In this document: one piece after another, positions 19,615 to 29,589 of the stretch
How positions within the stretch are numbered: the stretch's first letter is position 1
How the letters are laid out: the number at the start of each line of letters is the position of its first letter
Source of the DNA: Acidobacteriota bacterium
Lineage (GTDB): Bacteria; Acidobacteriota; Terriglobia; Acidiferrales; UBA7541
Direction of reading: 5' to 3'
Length of the DNA stretch: 64,000 nt
Assembly: GCA_003165465.1 (NCBI GenBank)
Contig: PLUM01000083.1
Span: 20,065 to 84,064 of the forward strand
Translations under genes and position numbers: made by a program
The notes under the pieces: model-generated
What the model was told of the DNA's origin: nothing
The model's database searches: none
What the model saw: the letters and a program-made list of their open reading frames with translations, nothing else

Positions 19615-19706
19615 GCCGAGCGCTATTCTAGTCTCGCGCGAAGATTTTTGCCATGCCGGGATTAAATTGGCACAGTCCCAATTTTGCTCTGTCCGGCAGG
19701 TTTCCA

Positions 19707-19785
19707 GTAGCGCGGGCTTCAGCCTGTGTGGTTTTGACTTGTGGCAAGCTAAAGTCAAAAGAACACAGGCTGAAGCCTGTGCTAC
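19707..19785. repeat. REPIN-like inverted repeat (copy E, inverted orientation)
   Basis: gtagcgcgggcttcagcctgtgtggttttgacttgtggcaagctaaagtcaaaagaacacaggctgaagcctgtgctac. Confidence 0.88.
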
Positions 19786-19831
19786 TGGAAACCTTCCTTA
19801 TCCCTCGAAAATCGTCCGAATGTCCCTGACG

Positions 19832-21316
19832 CTACTTTTTCTTCTTCGCGTGCGGTTTTGGCTGCGGCTTGGGTTTTGACTTTTTCGCGGGAGCCGATTT
19901 TCCCGGCGCCATGCGGTGCGGCTGTATTTTTACGGGAACCACCGCCACGCCCGATTCCGGCCTGCCGGACGGCTCGCTATTTTTTCTGGGCTTTTCCGGC
20001 TTTTTCTTTTCTTCCGGTTTTAGAACTGGTTCCTTAATCCCGGCCAGCTTTCTAAGGATTTTGGCGTGGTCCTCGGGCTTGCGGGCGCGGCCCAGAAGCT
20101 GCAACTGGAAGAAATCCTCGACGACCTTATCAAATTTCGGGCCACGCGCGACTCCCAGCAGTTCCAACTCCATGGCAACGCCTGGAAGGGCCTGCCGAAT
20201 GGGCTTCCACTTATTAAAATACGTGCGAATTTTGCCGACGGCTTTTCCGTTGTTCGACTCAGCGAGAATGTAGGACAGCAAATCCAGCGGCGCCTTTCCC
20301 AGGAATGCGTAGGCGTCGCGCGGAGACGCCGTCTTGGGACCGGAGAGGAGCTTCACGAGTTTCAAGGCTTCCGGCTCCACATTCTGCACCGAGCGCAATT
20401 CCGAGGCGGGCAGCGACACGCGGTTGAGCACGGCCCTGCGCTCGCTGTCCTTGAGCCGGCCGAGAATCGCGACCGTGACCGGCGCAAACAGGCGCGGGCG
20501 CAGCCCCGAGTTCACCATATCCTCGCGCACGCGGAAGATGCGGTTGATCGCTTCGTAATCGGGATGCCGCTTTTCGAGAAGCGGGTGCACAACGCCCAGC
20601 AGGTCATGCGATTCCCAGGACTTGAGGATCGCGGATGGCTTGTCTTCGCGGGCCACCTGCCGGAATTCGCTGCCGGCGTCGTCGAACGAAATCGAATCTT
20701 GCAGCTTGCGCTCGATGGCAAGCTTGAACCACTCCTCAGTGCGCGACTCCATCTGAAAACTCATGCGCGCCGCGTAGCGCAGAGCGCGCAAGAGGCGCAC
20801 GGGCTGGTTCGTAAAGCTATGAATGGAGAGCGCGCGAATCTCGCGCCGCTCCAGGTCCGCGAGGCCGTTGGTGGGATCGAGCAGCAGGCCGCGCGAATGC
20901 GGGTTCAAGGAAATCGCTATGGCATTGATCGAAAAATCGCGCCGCCTCAAATCCTCGGTGATGGCGGAAAACCGAGTTTCAGGTTTCACTCCGGGGCGCG
21001 CGTAAATATCCTCGCGCGCCGCCGAAATGCTCGCGTCCACTTCCCCGGCCAGAAGCAATTCTGTGGCGCGCCGCGATTCGTCCTCGCGCGTCACGACGGC
21101 TCCCCCCTTCTCCAGTTCACGAACGATGCGTGACGGGTTTCCCTCGACCGTGAAATCCAGATCGCGGATGGGCATTCCCGAGATCACGTCCCGCACGGCG
21201 CCGCCGACGAGATACAGATTGGACTCGAACTCCACCGCAAGCTCCTGGATGCGAACCATTGCGGCCCGCTGTTCCGGGGAAAACCGGCTTTCCAGCTGAA
21301 ACATGTAATCTGGCAT
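19832..21316 (-). CDS. CCA tRNA nucleotidyltransferase / poly(A) polymerase family protein
   Basis: LYLVGGAVRDVISGMPIRDLDFTVEG, RRDFSINAIAI, Lys/Pro-rich tail. Confidence 0.85.
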   Translation of the reverse strand: MPDYMFQLESRFSPEQRAAMVRIQELAVEFESNLYLVGGAVRDVISGMPIRDLDFTVEGNPSRIVRELEKGGAVVTREDESRRATELLLAGEVDASISAAREDIYARPGVKPETRFSAITEDLRRRDFSINAIAISLNPHSRGLLLDPTNGLADLERREIRALSIHSFTNQPVRLLRALRYAARMSFQMESRTEEWFKLAIERKLQDSISFDDAGSEFRQVAREDKPSAILKSWESHDLLGVVHPLLEKRHPDYEAINRIFRVREDMVNSGLRPRLFAPVTVAILGRLKDSERRAVLNRVSLPASELRSVQNVEPEALKLVKLLSGPKTASPRDAYAFLGKAPLDLLSYILAESNNGKAVGKIRTYFNKWKPIRQALPGVAMELELLGVARGPKFDKVVEDFFQLQLLGRARKPEDHAKILRKLAGIKEPVLKPEEKKKPEKPRKNSEPSGRPESGVAVVPVKIQPHRMAPGKSAPAKKSKPKPQPKPHAKKKK

Positions 21317-21420
21317 GCGTTTACCGTCCTCGGCCGAAGACGACGTTCACAGTTCCGCGTCTCCGCACCCGATCGATTTTAGTTCTCCACGGACAGGTTC
21401 CGTGGATTGGCATTTGGCCT

Positions 21421-22320
21421 TCACGCGCGCGGGTGATGCGCCTTATAAATCTGCTTCAAGCGCTCCTCGACCACGTGCGTGTAAATCTGAGTCGTGGAAA
21501 TATCCGCATGGCCCAGCATGAGCTGAACCGAGCGGAGGTCCGCACCCCCTTCCAGCAGGTGCGTGGCAAAACTGTGGCGCAATTTGTGCGGCGTAAGACG
21601 CCCGCGCAAACCCAGACGAACTCCATAATCGTGCAGAATCTTCCAAATACCCACGCGGCTGAGTCTTCGGCCAATCCGCGTCAGAAACAATGCCTGATGG
21701 TGCGGCGCGGGACTCAACGGCCTGGCGAATTTCGGACGGCCATGTTCCAGATACTGCTCGACCGACGTGATGGCCTTGCGCCCGATGGGCACCAGGCGCT
21801 CCTTATCCCCCTTGCCAATACACCGAACGCAGCCCGTGCGCATGTCAATATCCGAAATGCGCAGGCTGAGCAATTCGGAAACCCGCAGCCCCGTGGAGTA
21901 CAACACCTCGAGCATGGCCCGGTCCCGCAATCCGATCGGCGTCGCCAGGTTCGGGGCCTCCAGCAGCTTGTCGATTTCATCCACGCGCAGATACGTCGGC
22001 AGGCTGCTCCGGATTTTCGGCGACTCCAGATTCTCCGTCGGGTCCACGCGGACCATCTCTTCCATCATCGCGAATTTATACAATCCCCGGAGCGAGACCA
22101 GATACCTCGCCACGGAGCGGCTGTCCATCTTTTCCTTGTACAAGCCGGAAAGAAAGTCGACGATGTCCTCGCGGGTAACGTCCTCCATTCGTTCTTTCTG
22201 GCGTTTCCGGAGAAATTTGACGAATCTCTGGAGATCGCGCGCATAGGCCAGCATGGTATTGTGCGCAAGCCCTCGCTCGACGCGCAAGTAACTCAGATAG
22301 GCATGGATGGTCGTTTCCAT
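21421..22320 (-). CDS. xerD: Site-specific tyrosine recombinase XerD-like
   Basis: TPHKLRHSFATHLLEGGADLRSVQLMLGHADISTTQIYTHV. Confidence 0.9.
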   Translation of the reverse strand: METTIHAYLSYLRVERGLAHNTMLAYARDLQRFVKFLRKRQKERMEDVTREDIVDFLSGLYKEKMDSRSVARYLVSLRGLYKFAMMEEMVRVDPTENLESPKIRSSLPTYLRVDEIDKLLEAPNLATPIGLRDRAMLEVLYSTGLRVSELLSLRISDIDMRTGCVRCIGKGDKERLVPIGRKAITSVEQYLEHGRPKFARPLSPAPHHQALFLTRIGRRLSRVGIWKILHDYGVRLGLRGRLTPHKLRHSFATHLLEGGADLRSVQLMLGHADISTTQIYTHVVEERLKQIYKAHHPRA

Positions 22321-22326
22321 GGTCGC

Positions 22327-23946
22327 TTAACCCGAGGCTCCCCGCTTGCCCGGGTCCGGTCCGGCCGCTCGAAAGGCGATGCCGTACACCTCTCCGATTT
22401 CGTCGCAACCCAAGGCCCAGGCGATGCCCAAATAGATGAGCGTGGCCGAGCCGATCAGCGCGATAAAAACGAGCAGCCGGGGCAGAAATCGCTCGATGCT
22501 GTCAAACTGTGAATAGCGCAGCGCGCCCCAGCAGAAGACGCCCATCGCGGTCGCGCAGACCGCAATTTTAGACAGGGATGTGGCAATCTCCCGCGTTCCC
22601 AGCCGCCCGAATCGCAAACGAAAAATAACAAATAATGCGAATACATTGAAGTAGCCCGCCAGGGCGCTGGCCAGGGCGGGCCCGCCGTTTTTCAGCTTGG
22701 CAAAGAAATAGAAAAGGAAAATAAAATTCAGCGCGATGTTCGCAATCATGCTGAACACCGCCACGCGCACCGGCGTCCGCGTGTCCTGCGTCGAATAAAA
22801 TGCCGGAACGATCAATTTGACGGCCGCGAAAGCCGGCAGCCCCATGGAATAATATAGCAGCGCGCGCGCCGTCAGGCGCGTGGACTCGGCCACAAACCGG
22901 CCATGCTGGAACAAAACCTGCACGATCGGCTCGCGCAGGATCACCAGACCCACCGCCGCCGGAATCGTGATGAACGACACGATCCGCAGGGAGAAAAGAA
23001 ACGTCTTCTTCATCCCCTCATAATCTCCGGCCGAAGCCTGATGCGACATCATTGGCAGAATGGCCGTCGCCACGGCAATGGCGTATCCCCCCAGCACGAG
23101 TTCGGTGACGCGGTCGGCCACGTAGAGGGAAACCAGGCTGCCTTCGGGCATCACCTTGGCGTTCGCAAAAATCGTGTCCACCAGCAGGTTGATCTGCGCG
23201 ATGCCGATGCCGATAAATCCGGGAACCATCAGCCGCGCCACGCGCCGCACTCCCGGATCGCTGAACGACACGGAAAACTGGAAGTTCATTCCCCGCTTGA
23301 CCAATTGCGGAACCTGCAAAAAGAACTGAAAGATGCCTCCGACCAGCACACCCACCGCAAGTGCTGCCGCGGGACTGGAAAAATGCCGCCATACAATGGC
23401 TGCCGAGAAGACAATAAAGGAGATATTCAACAAAATCGGTGTGGCCGCCGGCAATCCAAAAACATGAAAGCAATTCAATATGGCCATGGCCATGGCGGCC
23501 ATTCCAATGAACAGAATGTATGGAAACATCAGGCGATTCAAATAGATCGCTTCCACCTGCACCTGATTCTTTCCGAACATGGAGAAGAACCGTACAAAAA
23601 GTGGGGAGAAAATGACGCCCAGCACCGTCAGCGCCGCCAAAATCACGCAAAAGGTCCAGAACAAGCGGTTTGCAAATGCCCAGGTCTCTTCCTTGCTCCG
23701 ATTCCGCATGTAATCGGTAAAGACGGGAATGAAGGACGCCGTCATCGAACCTTCCCCCACCAGACGACGCAGGATGTTCGGAATCCGGTACGCCAACACA
23801 AAAGAGTCGGCAATGCCCGTCGTTCCGAGGAGAAGGGTTAAGCGCTCGTCGCGGACATAGCCGAGAATCCGGCTAACCAGCGTGATGATGGTGATGATGG
23901 AAGCAGATTTGAGGATCTGCCTCTTATGGGTGATGGTTTCGGTCAA
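22327..23946 (-). CDS. murJ: Lipid II flippase MurJ/MviN
   Basis: 539 aa polytopic; GEGSMTASFIPVFTDYM, MMSHQASAGDYEGMKKTF. Confidence 0.93.
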   Translation of the reverse strand: MTETITHKRQILKSASIITIITLVSRILGYVRDERLTLLLGTTGIADSFVLAYRIPNILRRLVGEGSMTASFIPVFTDYMRNRSKEETWAFANRLFWTFCVILAALTVLGVIFSPLFVRFFSMFGKNQVQVEAIYLNRLMFPYILFIGMAAMAMAILNCFHVFGLPAATPILLNISFIVFSAAIVWRHFSSPAAALAVGVLVGGIFQFFLQVPQLVKRGMNFQFSVSFSDPGVRRVARLMVPGFIGIGIAQINLLVDTIFANAKVMPEGSLVSLYVADRVTELVLGGYAIAVATAILPMMSHQASAGDYEGMKKTFLFSLRIVSFITIPAAVGLVILREPIVQVLFQHGRFVAESTRLTARALLYYSMGLPAFAAVKLIVPAFYSTQDTRTPVRVAVFSMIANIALNFIFLFYFFAKLKNGGPALASALAGYFNVFALFVIFRLRFGRLGTREIATSLSKIAVCATAMGVFCWGALRYSQFDSIERFLPRLLVFIALIGSATLIYLGIAWALGCDEIGEVYGIAFRAAGPDPGKRGASG

Positions 23947-24072
23947 AAGAGTGAGGCCCCCGGTCCCAGCCTCCGTCTAAACCTTTGAAAAATATGCACT
24001 TGACAGAAAAATCCCGCTTAACATAACATAGTTGCGCTCGACTCGCAAGGCCCGTGCTTCTGGACTCCAATC

Positions 24073-24555
24073 GTGAAACTACGCACACCATCTTCCACGC
24101 ATAAGAAAGTCATCGTGCGATTCTTCAATCGCAGCGTCCTGCGCGGATATCTGAACCCCGGCAAGCTGGGCGATGTGGAGACTCTGGAATTGCTCACGCC
24201 GGAAGGCGAACAGCGCGATTTTCCGGTGAAGGATGTGCGGAGCATTTATTTTGTCCGCGAATTTACCGACGATTTTGAACCCGAGCGCAAGGCATTTCTT
24301 TCCCGTCCCAAACTGGAAGGATTGTGGGTGCGCCTGAAATTTCGCGACGAGGACACGATCGAAGGCGTTGTCCCCAACGATCTGCTGTCGCTGCTGGATC
24401 GCGGCGTGCAAATCACTCCGCCCGACTTGCATGGCACGACGCTGAAGATTTTCATCCCGCGCAACGCGCTGACCGAGATGACCGTGCTCGGCGTCGTGGG
24501 AATTGCGCGGCGCAAGCCACCTGCTCCGCCGCAGCCCGTACTCTTTAACGATTGA
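24073..24555 (+). CDS. Conserved hypothetical protein
   Basis: 160 aa MKLRTPSSTHKKVIVRFFNRSVLRGYLNPG...; divergent from murJ. Confidence 0.75.
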   Translation: MKLRTPSSTHKKVIVRFFNRSVLRGYLNPGKLGDVETLELLTPEGEQRDFPVKDVRSIYFVREFTDDFEPERKAFLSRPKLEGLWVRLKFRDEDTIEGVVPNDLLSLLDRGVQITPPDLHGTTLKIFIPRNALTEMTVLGVVGIARRKPPAPPQPVLFND

Positions 24556-24603
24556 CCGTTATCGCGTAATCGTTAGCAACGGTTCCCGGGATGAAGGGTT
24601 TCA

Positions 24604-24683
24604 GTTGCACAGGCTTCAGCCTGTGTTCTTTTGAATTTTCGCCTGCCGCAACGCAAAACCGCACAGGCTGAAGCCTGTGCCAC
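24604..24683. repeat. REPIN-like inverted repeat (copy F)
   Basis: gttgcacaggcttcagcctgtgttc...cgcacaggctgaagcctgtgccac. Confidence 0.85.
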
Positions 24684-24825
24684 TGAAAAGCGTTTGTTAA
24701 CGACCCCTTGCACTTCCCTTTTCGTCTCTTCCAATTTCGGCCATGAGCGGGAATGATGTAGAGTGAGCGGCAGGGCTGCGTGAATTCCGTAATCCGCCGA
24801 ACCAGCTTTTCCAGGAGATCGAAAC

Positions 24826-25875
24826 ATGAAACTCGGTGAACTGGCCGCGCGATTGGGCTGCAAACTGGAAGGTGACGAAACCGTGGAAGTGCGCGGCGTC
24901 GCGGGGATCGAAGCCGCCGAGGCCGGCGAAGTCACCTTTCTGTCGAATCCCAAATATTATCGCGAACTCGCGGGGACACGCGCTTCGGCCGTGTTCTTGG
25001 ACGAAAAAGTGGTTCTCAAACGCGGCCCCGGAATGCCGCCGCTTGCCGCCCTGCGTTCGAGCAATCCGTATCTCGATTTTGCGCGGACGATTGAATTCTT
25101 CCACACTCCCCTGAAGTACGCGCCGGGGATTCATCCGTCCGCAGTCGTGGCCAAGTCAGCAAAGATCGGCGAGGGGACGCACATCGGGCCGCACTGTTTC
25201 GTGGACGAAGGCGTTGAGATCGGGCGCAACGCGGTGCTACACAGCCTGGTGACGATTTACCGGAACGCGCGAATCGGCGACGATTTTCTCGCGCATTCGC
25301 AAACGGTGGTGCGAGAAGGCTGCACGATCGGAAACCGTGTGATCCTCCAAAACGGCGTGGTGATCGGAGGCGACGGCTTCGGCTTTGCCCGGCGCGCCGA
25401 TGGGCAGTGGCACAAAATTATGCAGACCGCGCCCGTGGTGATCGAGGATGATGTGGAAATTCAGGCTAACTCGTGCATCGATCGCGCGACGGTCGGAGAA
25501 ACGCGCATCCGGCGCGGCGCGAAGATCGACGATCTCGTGGTTGTCGGACATGCGTGCGATGTGGGCGAAGACGCCATTCTGTGCGGGCAGGTTGGACTGG
25601 CGGGATCGACGCGCGTCGGAAACCGCGCCATCCTCGCGGGACGCGTGGGCTCGGCAGGACACCTGGACATCGGCGATGGCGCGACCATCACTTCGCAAAG
25701 CGGAGTGCCTTCGGACGTTCCGCCGGGAGCGATGTACTCGGGCTATCCCGCGATGGAAAATAAATTGTGGCTGAAAGCGATGGCCGCGCTCAAGCACTTG
25801 CCGGAATTGCAGAAAACGGTGCGACGCCTGGCTGAGGAATTGGGCCGGATAAAAGACGGCAAGGATCGAACTTAG
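24826..25875 (+). CDS. lpxD: UDP-3-O-acylglucosamine N-acyltransferase
   Basis: Left-handed beta-helix hexapeptide repeats; GGDGFGFAR. Confidence 0.95.
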   Translation: MKLGELAARLGCKLEGDETVEVRGVAGIEAAEAGEVTFLSNPKYYRELAGTRASAVFLDEKVVLKRGPGMPPLAALRSSNPYLDFARTIEFFHTPLKYAPGIHPSAVVAKSAKIGEGTHIGPHCFVDEGVEIGRNAVLHSLVTIYRNARIGDDFLAHSQTVVREGCTIGNRVILQNGVVIGGDGFGFARRADGQWHKIMQTAPVVIEDDVEIQANSCIDRATVGETRIRRGAKIDDLVVVGHACDVGEDAILCGQVGLAGSTRVGNRAILAGRVGSAGHLDIGDGATITSQSGVPSDVPPGAMYSGYPAMENKLWLKAMAALKHLPELQKTVRRLAEELGRIKDGKDRT

Positions 25876-25953
25876 TGGCACAGGCTTCAGCCTGTGTGGT
25901 TTTGGTTTGTGGCCACCTAAATTCAAGAGAACACAGGCTGAAGCCTGCGCCAC
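25875..25953. repeat. REPIN-like inverted repeat (copy G, inverted orientation)
   Basis: gtggcacaggcttcagcctgtgtggttttggtttgtgg...acacaggctgaagcctgcgccac. Confidence 0.85.
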
Positions 25954-26026
25954 TTCAACGAAACAACTCAATAGAATTACAAAACTCTTACAGTCGGATT
26001 CCCTGCGCTATGCGAAAACAGATGAT

Positions 26027-27448
26027 ATGAGCGATTATCCCACGATCATTCAGGGCGGCATGGGTGCGGGCGTTTCCAATTGGCGTCTTGCGCAAGCGGT
26101 ATCCGAACTCGGCCATCTCGGCGTTGTTTCCGGCACGGCACTCGATCAGATCCTTGCCCGGCGCTTGCAGGACGGCGATCCCGGCGGAGACATGCGCCGC
26201 GCGCTCGATCATTTCCCCTTCCCCGAAATGGCGGAGCGCATACGCCAGGAATACTACATCCCCGGCGGCAAGGCCGAGCGAACGCCCTATAAAAATTTGC
26301 CCTTGCTTCAGAAAGACGGCCCGCGGGAACGCGAAGAGTTGTGTATCGCGGCCAACTTTGTCGAAGTGTTTCTCGCCCGCGAAGGCCACAACCATCCGGT
26401 AGGCATCAACTACCTGGAAAAAATTCAGATTCCGCACCTGCCATCGATCTACGGTGCGATGCTTGCCGGAGTCGGCTACATCCTGATGGGCGCGGGCATA
26501 CCCGTAAAAATCCCCGGCGTGCTGGACAGCTTTGTGCATCACCGGGCCGCAACCTATCCGCTGCACGTCGTCGGTGCGCAGAAGGGCGAGGAAGCGGAAA
26601 TGTCGTTCGATCCCGCTCAGTTCATGGAAGGCAGTCTTCCGCCGCTCGCCCGTCCCCGGTTTCTGGCCATCATTGCCTCCAATGTATTGGCTGCGGCGAT
26701 TCTCAAGCGCGCCAACGGCAGCGTGGAAGGATTCATCATCGAAGGGCCCACGGCCGGAGGACACAACGCGCCGCCTCGCGGAAAATTGCAGCTGGACGAA
26801 AACGGCGAAGCGATCTACGGAGAGCGAGACCTCGTTGACACCGAAAAAATTCGCCAGCTGGGACTCCCCTTCTGGCTTGCCGGCGGATACGGCTCGCCGG
26901 AAAAATTGCGCGAAGCCCTGAGCCTGGGCGCCGCCGGGATTCAGGTAGGGACTGCATTCGCATTTTGCGAGGAGTCCGGCATAAGAGAAGACTACAAGCA
27001 GGCGGTCCTAGAAAAAGTCGCCTCATCCGGCGCGCGAGTGACGACCGATTCGTCGGCCTCGCCCACAAGTTTTCCGTTCAAGGTCGTCCGACTGGAAGGC
27101 ACTTTGTCCGAAAACGAAGTCTATCAAGCAAGGCCCCGGATCTGCGATCTCGGATATTTGCGCGAATCCTACCGGACACCCGAAGGCGAGATTGGCCACC
27201 GCTGCTCGGCCGAGCCGCTGACGGTCTACGCGAGCAAGGGCGGCAAACCGGAAGACACGTCCGGAAAACGCTGCCTGTGCAACGCGCTGCTCGCGACGAT
27301 CGGACTTTCCCAGGTGCGCAACGGAAAATTAACGGAGGCGGGCGTGATTACCTCCGGCAACGACCTGACCACAATCGGCCGCTTTCTGCCGCCCGACGGG
27401 CTGCATTACAACGCCGCAGACGTGATCGCAAAACTTCTCCACGATTGA
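26027..27448 (+). CDS. Nitronate monooxygenase / 2-nitropropane dioxygenase family
   Basis: IIQGGMGAGVSNWRLAQAVSELGHLGVVSGTAL, GPTAGGHNAPPRG, GIQVGTAFAFCEESG; internal ATG at 26027 used. Confidence 0.85.
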   Translation: MSDYPTIIQGGMGAGVSNWRLAQAVSELGHLGVVSGTALDQILARRLQDGDPGGDMRRALDHFPFPEMAERIRQEYYIPGGKAERTPYKNLPLLQKDGPREREELCIAANFVEVFLAREGHNHPVGINYLEKIQIPHLPSIYGAMLAGVGYILMGAGIPVKIPGVLDSFVHHRAATYPLHVVGAQKGEEAEMSFDPAQFMEGSLPPLARPRFLAIIASNVLAAAILKRANGSVEGFIIEGPTAGGHNAPPRGKLQLDENGEAIYGERDLVDTEKIRQLGLPFWLAGGYGSPEKLREALSLGAAGIQVGTAFAFCEESGIREDYKQAVLEKVASSGARVTTDSSASPTSFPFKVVRLEGTLSENEVYQARPRICDLGYLRESYRTPEGEIGHRCSAEPLTVYASKGGKPEDTSGKRCLCNALLATIGLSQVRNGKLTEAGVITSGNDLTTIGRFLPPDGLHYNAADVIAKLLHD

Positions 27449-27501
27449 CGATTCCCCGCGCTTCCCACAACCGGAGCAATGAGCCGTGCGTGCGATGAAT
27501 C

Positions 27502-27577
27502 GTAGCGCCGGCGTCTCGCCGGCGGTTTTTACAATCTCGACACATCGCGAAACCTGCCGACGAGACGCCGGCGCTAC
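27502..27577. repeat. REPIN-like inverted repeat (copy H, GCCGGCG palindrome)
   Basis: gtagcgccggcgtctcgccggcgg...ccgacgagacgccggcgctac. Confidence 0.8.
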
Positions 27578-27716
27578 TAAAACCTTCGTTCTTTGCAGGC
27601 TCAATAAATTTAATTTCACCTCCTGAAATAATTCTCCAGAAATTCCATTCCACAAAATTCGCGAGCAATGCTATACATTACGGGCGTTTCCGTACGTATG
27701 GAAAGGGGCTGAGAAC

Positions 27717-28292
27717 ATGAATCTGATGCTAGTGGCGCTGCTCTTTCTTCAGGCTATTCAGGCGAGCCCTCTGGTCGATAACGAATTCGTTCGCGTATTC
27801 AAAAACAGCGCGCCGTGCGCGACGGGCGAGGCCGCCTGCGGAGAGCGCGTGGTGCTGGCTCTCGGCCCCGTCGAGTTGAACGGGCAAAAGTTGGAGCGCG
27901 GCGACGTCCGGGAATTCAAGCCCGGAGAACGCTACGCTCCTCCCAAAACCGGAGATTACCTCGAAGTGGAAATTAAACCGGGGCATCCCAAGGGAATCGT
28001 CCCAGCAGCGGGGACGCCTCCGCCGCCGGACAACAAGATTCTGTACGCCGGAAAAGATTTCACCGTGTTTGAGGAAAAAATGGCCGTCGGTGAAATGAGT
28101 TCAGTTCACAGCCACAACCTGCGTTTGGCCATTTTCCTCAACCGAACGATGGTAGAGCAGTGGACGGATGGAAAATCGGAAACCCGGGAGCTCGTGCCCG
28201 ATGTCGTGATCTGGAGGCCGGCGGTCGTCCATGCCTCCAAGGACGTAGGAACCGTTCCCATTCGCAATATCCTGATTGAATTCAAACCCTGA
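27717..28292 (+). CDS. Secreted cupin-like hypothetical protein
   Basis: Signal peptide; two cupin-like half repeats ending VIWRPAVVHASKDVGTVPIRNILIEFKP. Confidence 0.6.
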   Translation: MNLMLVALLFLQAIQASPLVDNEFVRVFKNSAPCATGEAACGERVVLALGPVELNGQKLERGDVREFKPGERYAPPKTGDYLEVEIKPGHPKGIVPAAGTPPPPDNKILYAGKDFTVFEEKMAVGEMSSVHSHNLRLAIFLNRTMVEQWTDGKSETRELVPDVVIWRPAVVHASKDVGTVPIRNILIEFKP

Positions 28293-28313
28293 AATTCTAC
28301 AGGACCGATCCCG

Positions 28314-29513
28314 ATGAAACGCAGCACAAACCGAATTTTAACGACGCACGTTGGCAGCCTGATTCGTCCGCCAAAGCTTCTTGAGTTCGCGCGCGCGCAG
28401 CAGAGCGGCGCGGCCGTCGACCAGAAAAATTACGAGGAGTGCCTGAAAGATTCCGTGGCCGAAGTCATCCAGCAGCAAGCCCATGCGGGCATCGACATCG
28501 TCAACGACGGCGAATTCGGCAAGTCGACGAGTTGGGCTCTCTATGCGCTGAAGCGCGTCAGCGGCTTCGAACTGCGCCCGATCAAAGCCGGGGGAACAAA
28601 TCCCTTCGCGCGTGGCGCGGATAGGGAGCGTTTCAAGGAATTTTACGCCGAGCTGGAAGGGGGGAACGAACGCACCTGGTCGAACGTAACCGCAAACGAG
28701 GCCGTGTGCGTCGCACCCGTAAAATACACCGGCATCGCCGAACTCCAGCACGACATTGACCACCTCAAGGCGGGGCTGCAGGGCGTAAAGGTGGAGGAGG
28801 CGTTCCTGCCGGTCGCGGCTCCCTCCAGCGCGATTCCCGACCGCAAGAACGAATACTACAAGAACGACGAGGAACTGGTCGTCGCCCTGGCCGAGGCGCT
28901 GCGAACCGAATACCGCGCCATTGTCGACGCAGGTTTTCTATTGCAAGTGGACGACGCCCGCGCCGCGGTGACCTATGACAGGATGGTGCCCCCGGGAAGT
29001 TTCGAAGATTATTATCGCTGGGTGGGCCGCCATGTCGAAGTGCTGAACCATGCTCTCGAAGGAATCCCCGAAGATCGAATTCGCTACCACGTTTGTTGGG
29101 GAAGTTGGCCGGGGCCGCACACGACGGACGTTCCGCTGCGGAAAATCGTTGATCTCATTCTCAAGGTTCGTGCCGGCGCCTATCTGATCGAAGCCGCCAA
29201 TCCTCGCCACGAACACGAATGGCGCGTCTGGAAGGACGTCAAACTCCCGGATGGAAAAATACTGGCTCCCGGCGTCGTCAGCCACGGCACGAACGTGGTG
29301 GAGCATCCTGAACTCGTGGCTGAACGCATCGTGCGGTTCGCAAACCTCGTGGGCCGCGAGAACGTCATCGCCAGCACCGATTGTGGATTTTCCCAGGAGC
29401 AGTTCAACCGGCGCGTTCATCCCACGATCATGTGGGCAAAGCTGGAATCCATGGCCGAAGGCGCGCGAATCGCGAGCGCCGAGCTGTGGGGCCGGGCCAA
29501 GGCAGGAGCTTAG
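28314..29513 (+). CDS. Cobalamin-independent methionine synthase (MetE C-terminal)-like protein
   Basis: TTHVGSLIRPPKLLEF..., VCWGSWPGPHTTDVPL, FANLVGRENVIASTDCGF. Confidence 0.85.
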   Translation: MKRSTNRILTTHVGSLIRPPKLLEFARAQQSGAAVDQKNYEECLKDSVAEVIQQQAHAGIDIVNDGEFGKSTSWALYALKRVSGFELRPIKAGGTNPFARGADRERFKEFYAELEGGNERTWSNVTANEAVCVAPVKYTGIAELQHDIDHLKAGLQGVKVEEAFLPVAAPSSAIPDRKNEYYKNDEELVVALAEALRTEYRAIVDAGFLLQVDDARAAVTYDRMVPPGSFEDYYRWVGRHVEVLNHALEGIPEDRIRYHVCWGSWPGPHTTDVPLRKIVDLILKVRAGAYLIEAANPRHEHEWRVWKDVKLPDGKILAPGVVSHGTNVVEHPELVAERIVRFANLVGRENVIASTDCGFSQEQFNRRVHPTIMWAKLESMAEGARIASAELWGRAKAGA

Positions 29514-29589
29514 CCGAGCCTCGCAATCGCCGGCGAGGAAAGCGTCCATTCCTGGAATTCACCTGGCATCCGTTTACGATTCTTGGATC

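Noticed and set aside
16678-19665. 600-aa and 392-aa plus-strand ORFs antisense to dnaE
   Set aside because: Shadow ORFs opposite a clear DnaE.
19615-19758. 48-aa N-terminal extension of the DnaE ORF (MTLACHKSKPHRLKPALLETC...)
   Set aside because: Translation of the REPIN repeat; the same peptide appears in several ORFs wherever the repeat occurs. DnaE starts at METPRFVHLHLH.
21421-22320. XerD-like gene as a mobile-element integrase
   Set aside because: Housekeeping XerD-like sequence next to murJ, no att-like repeats nearby.
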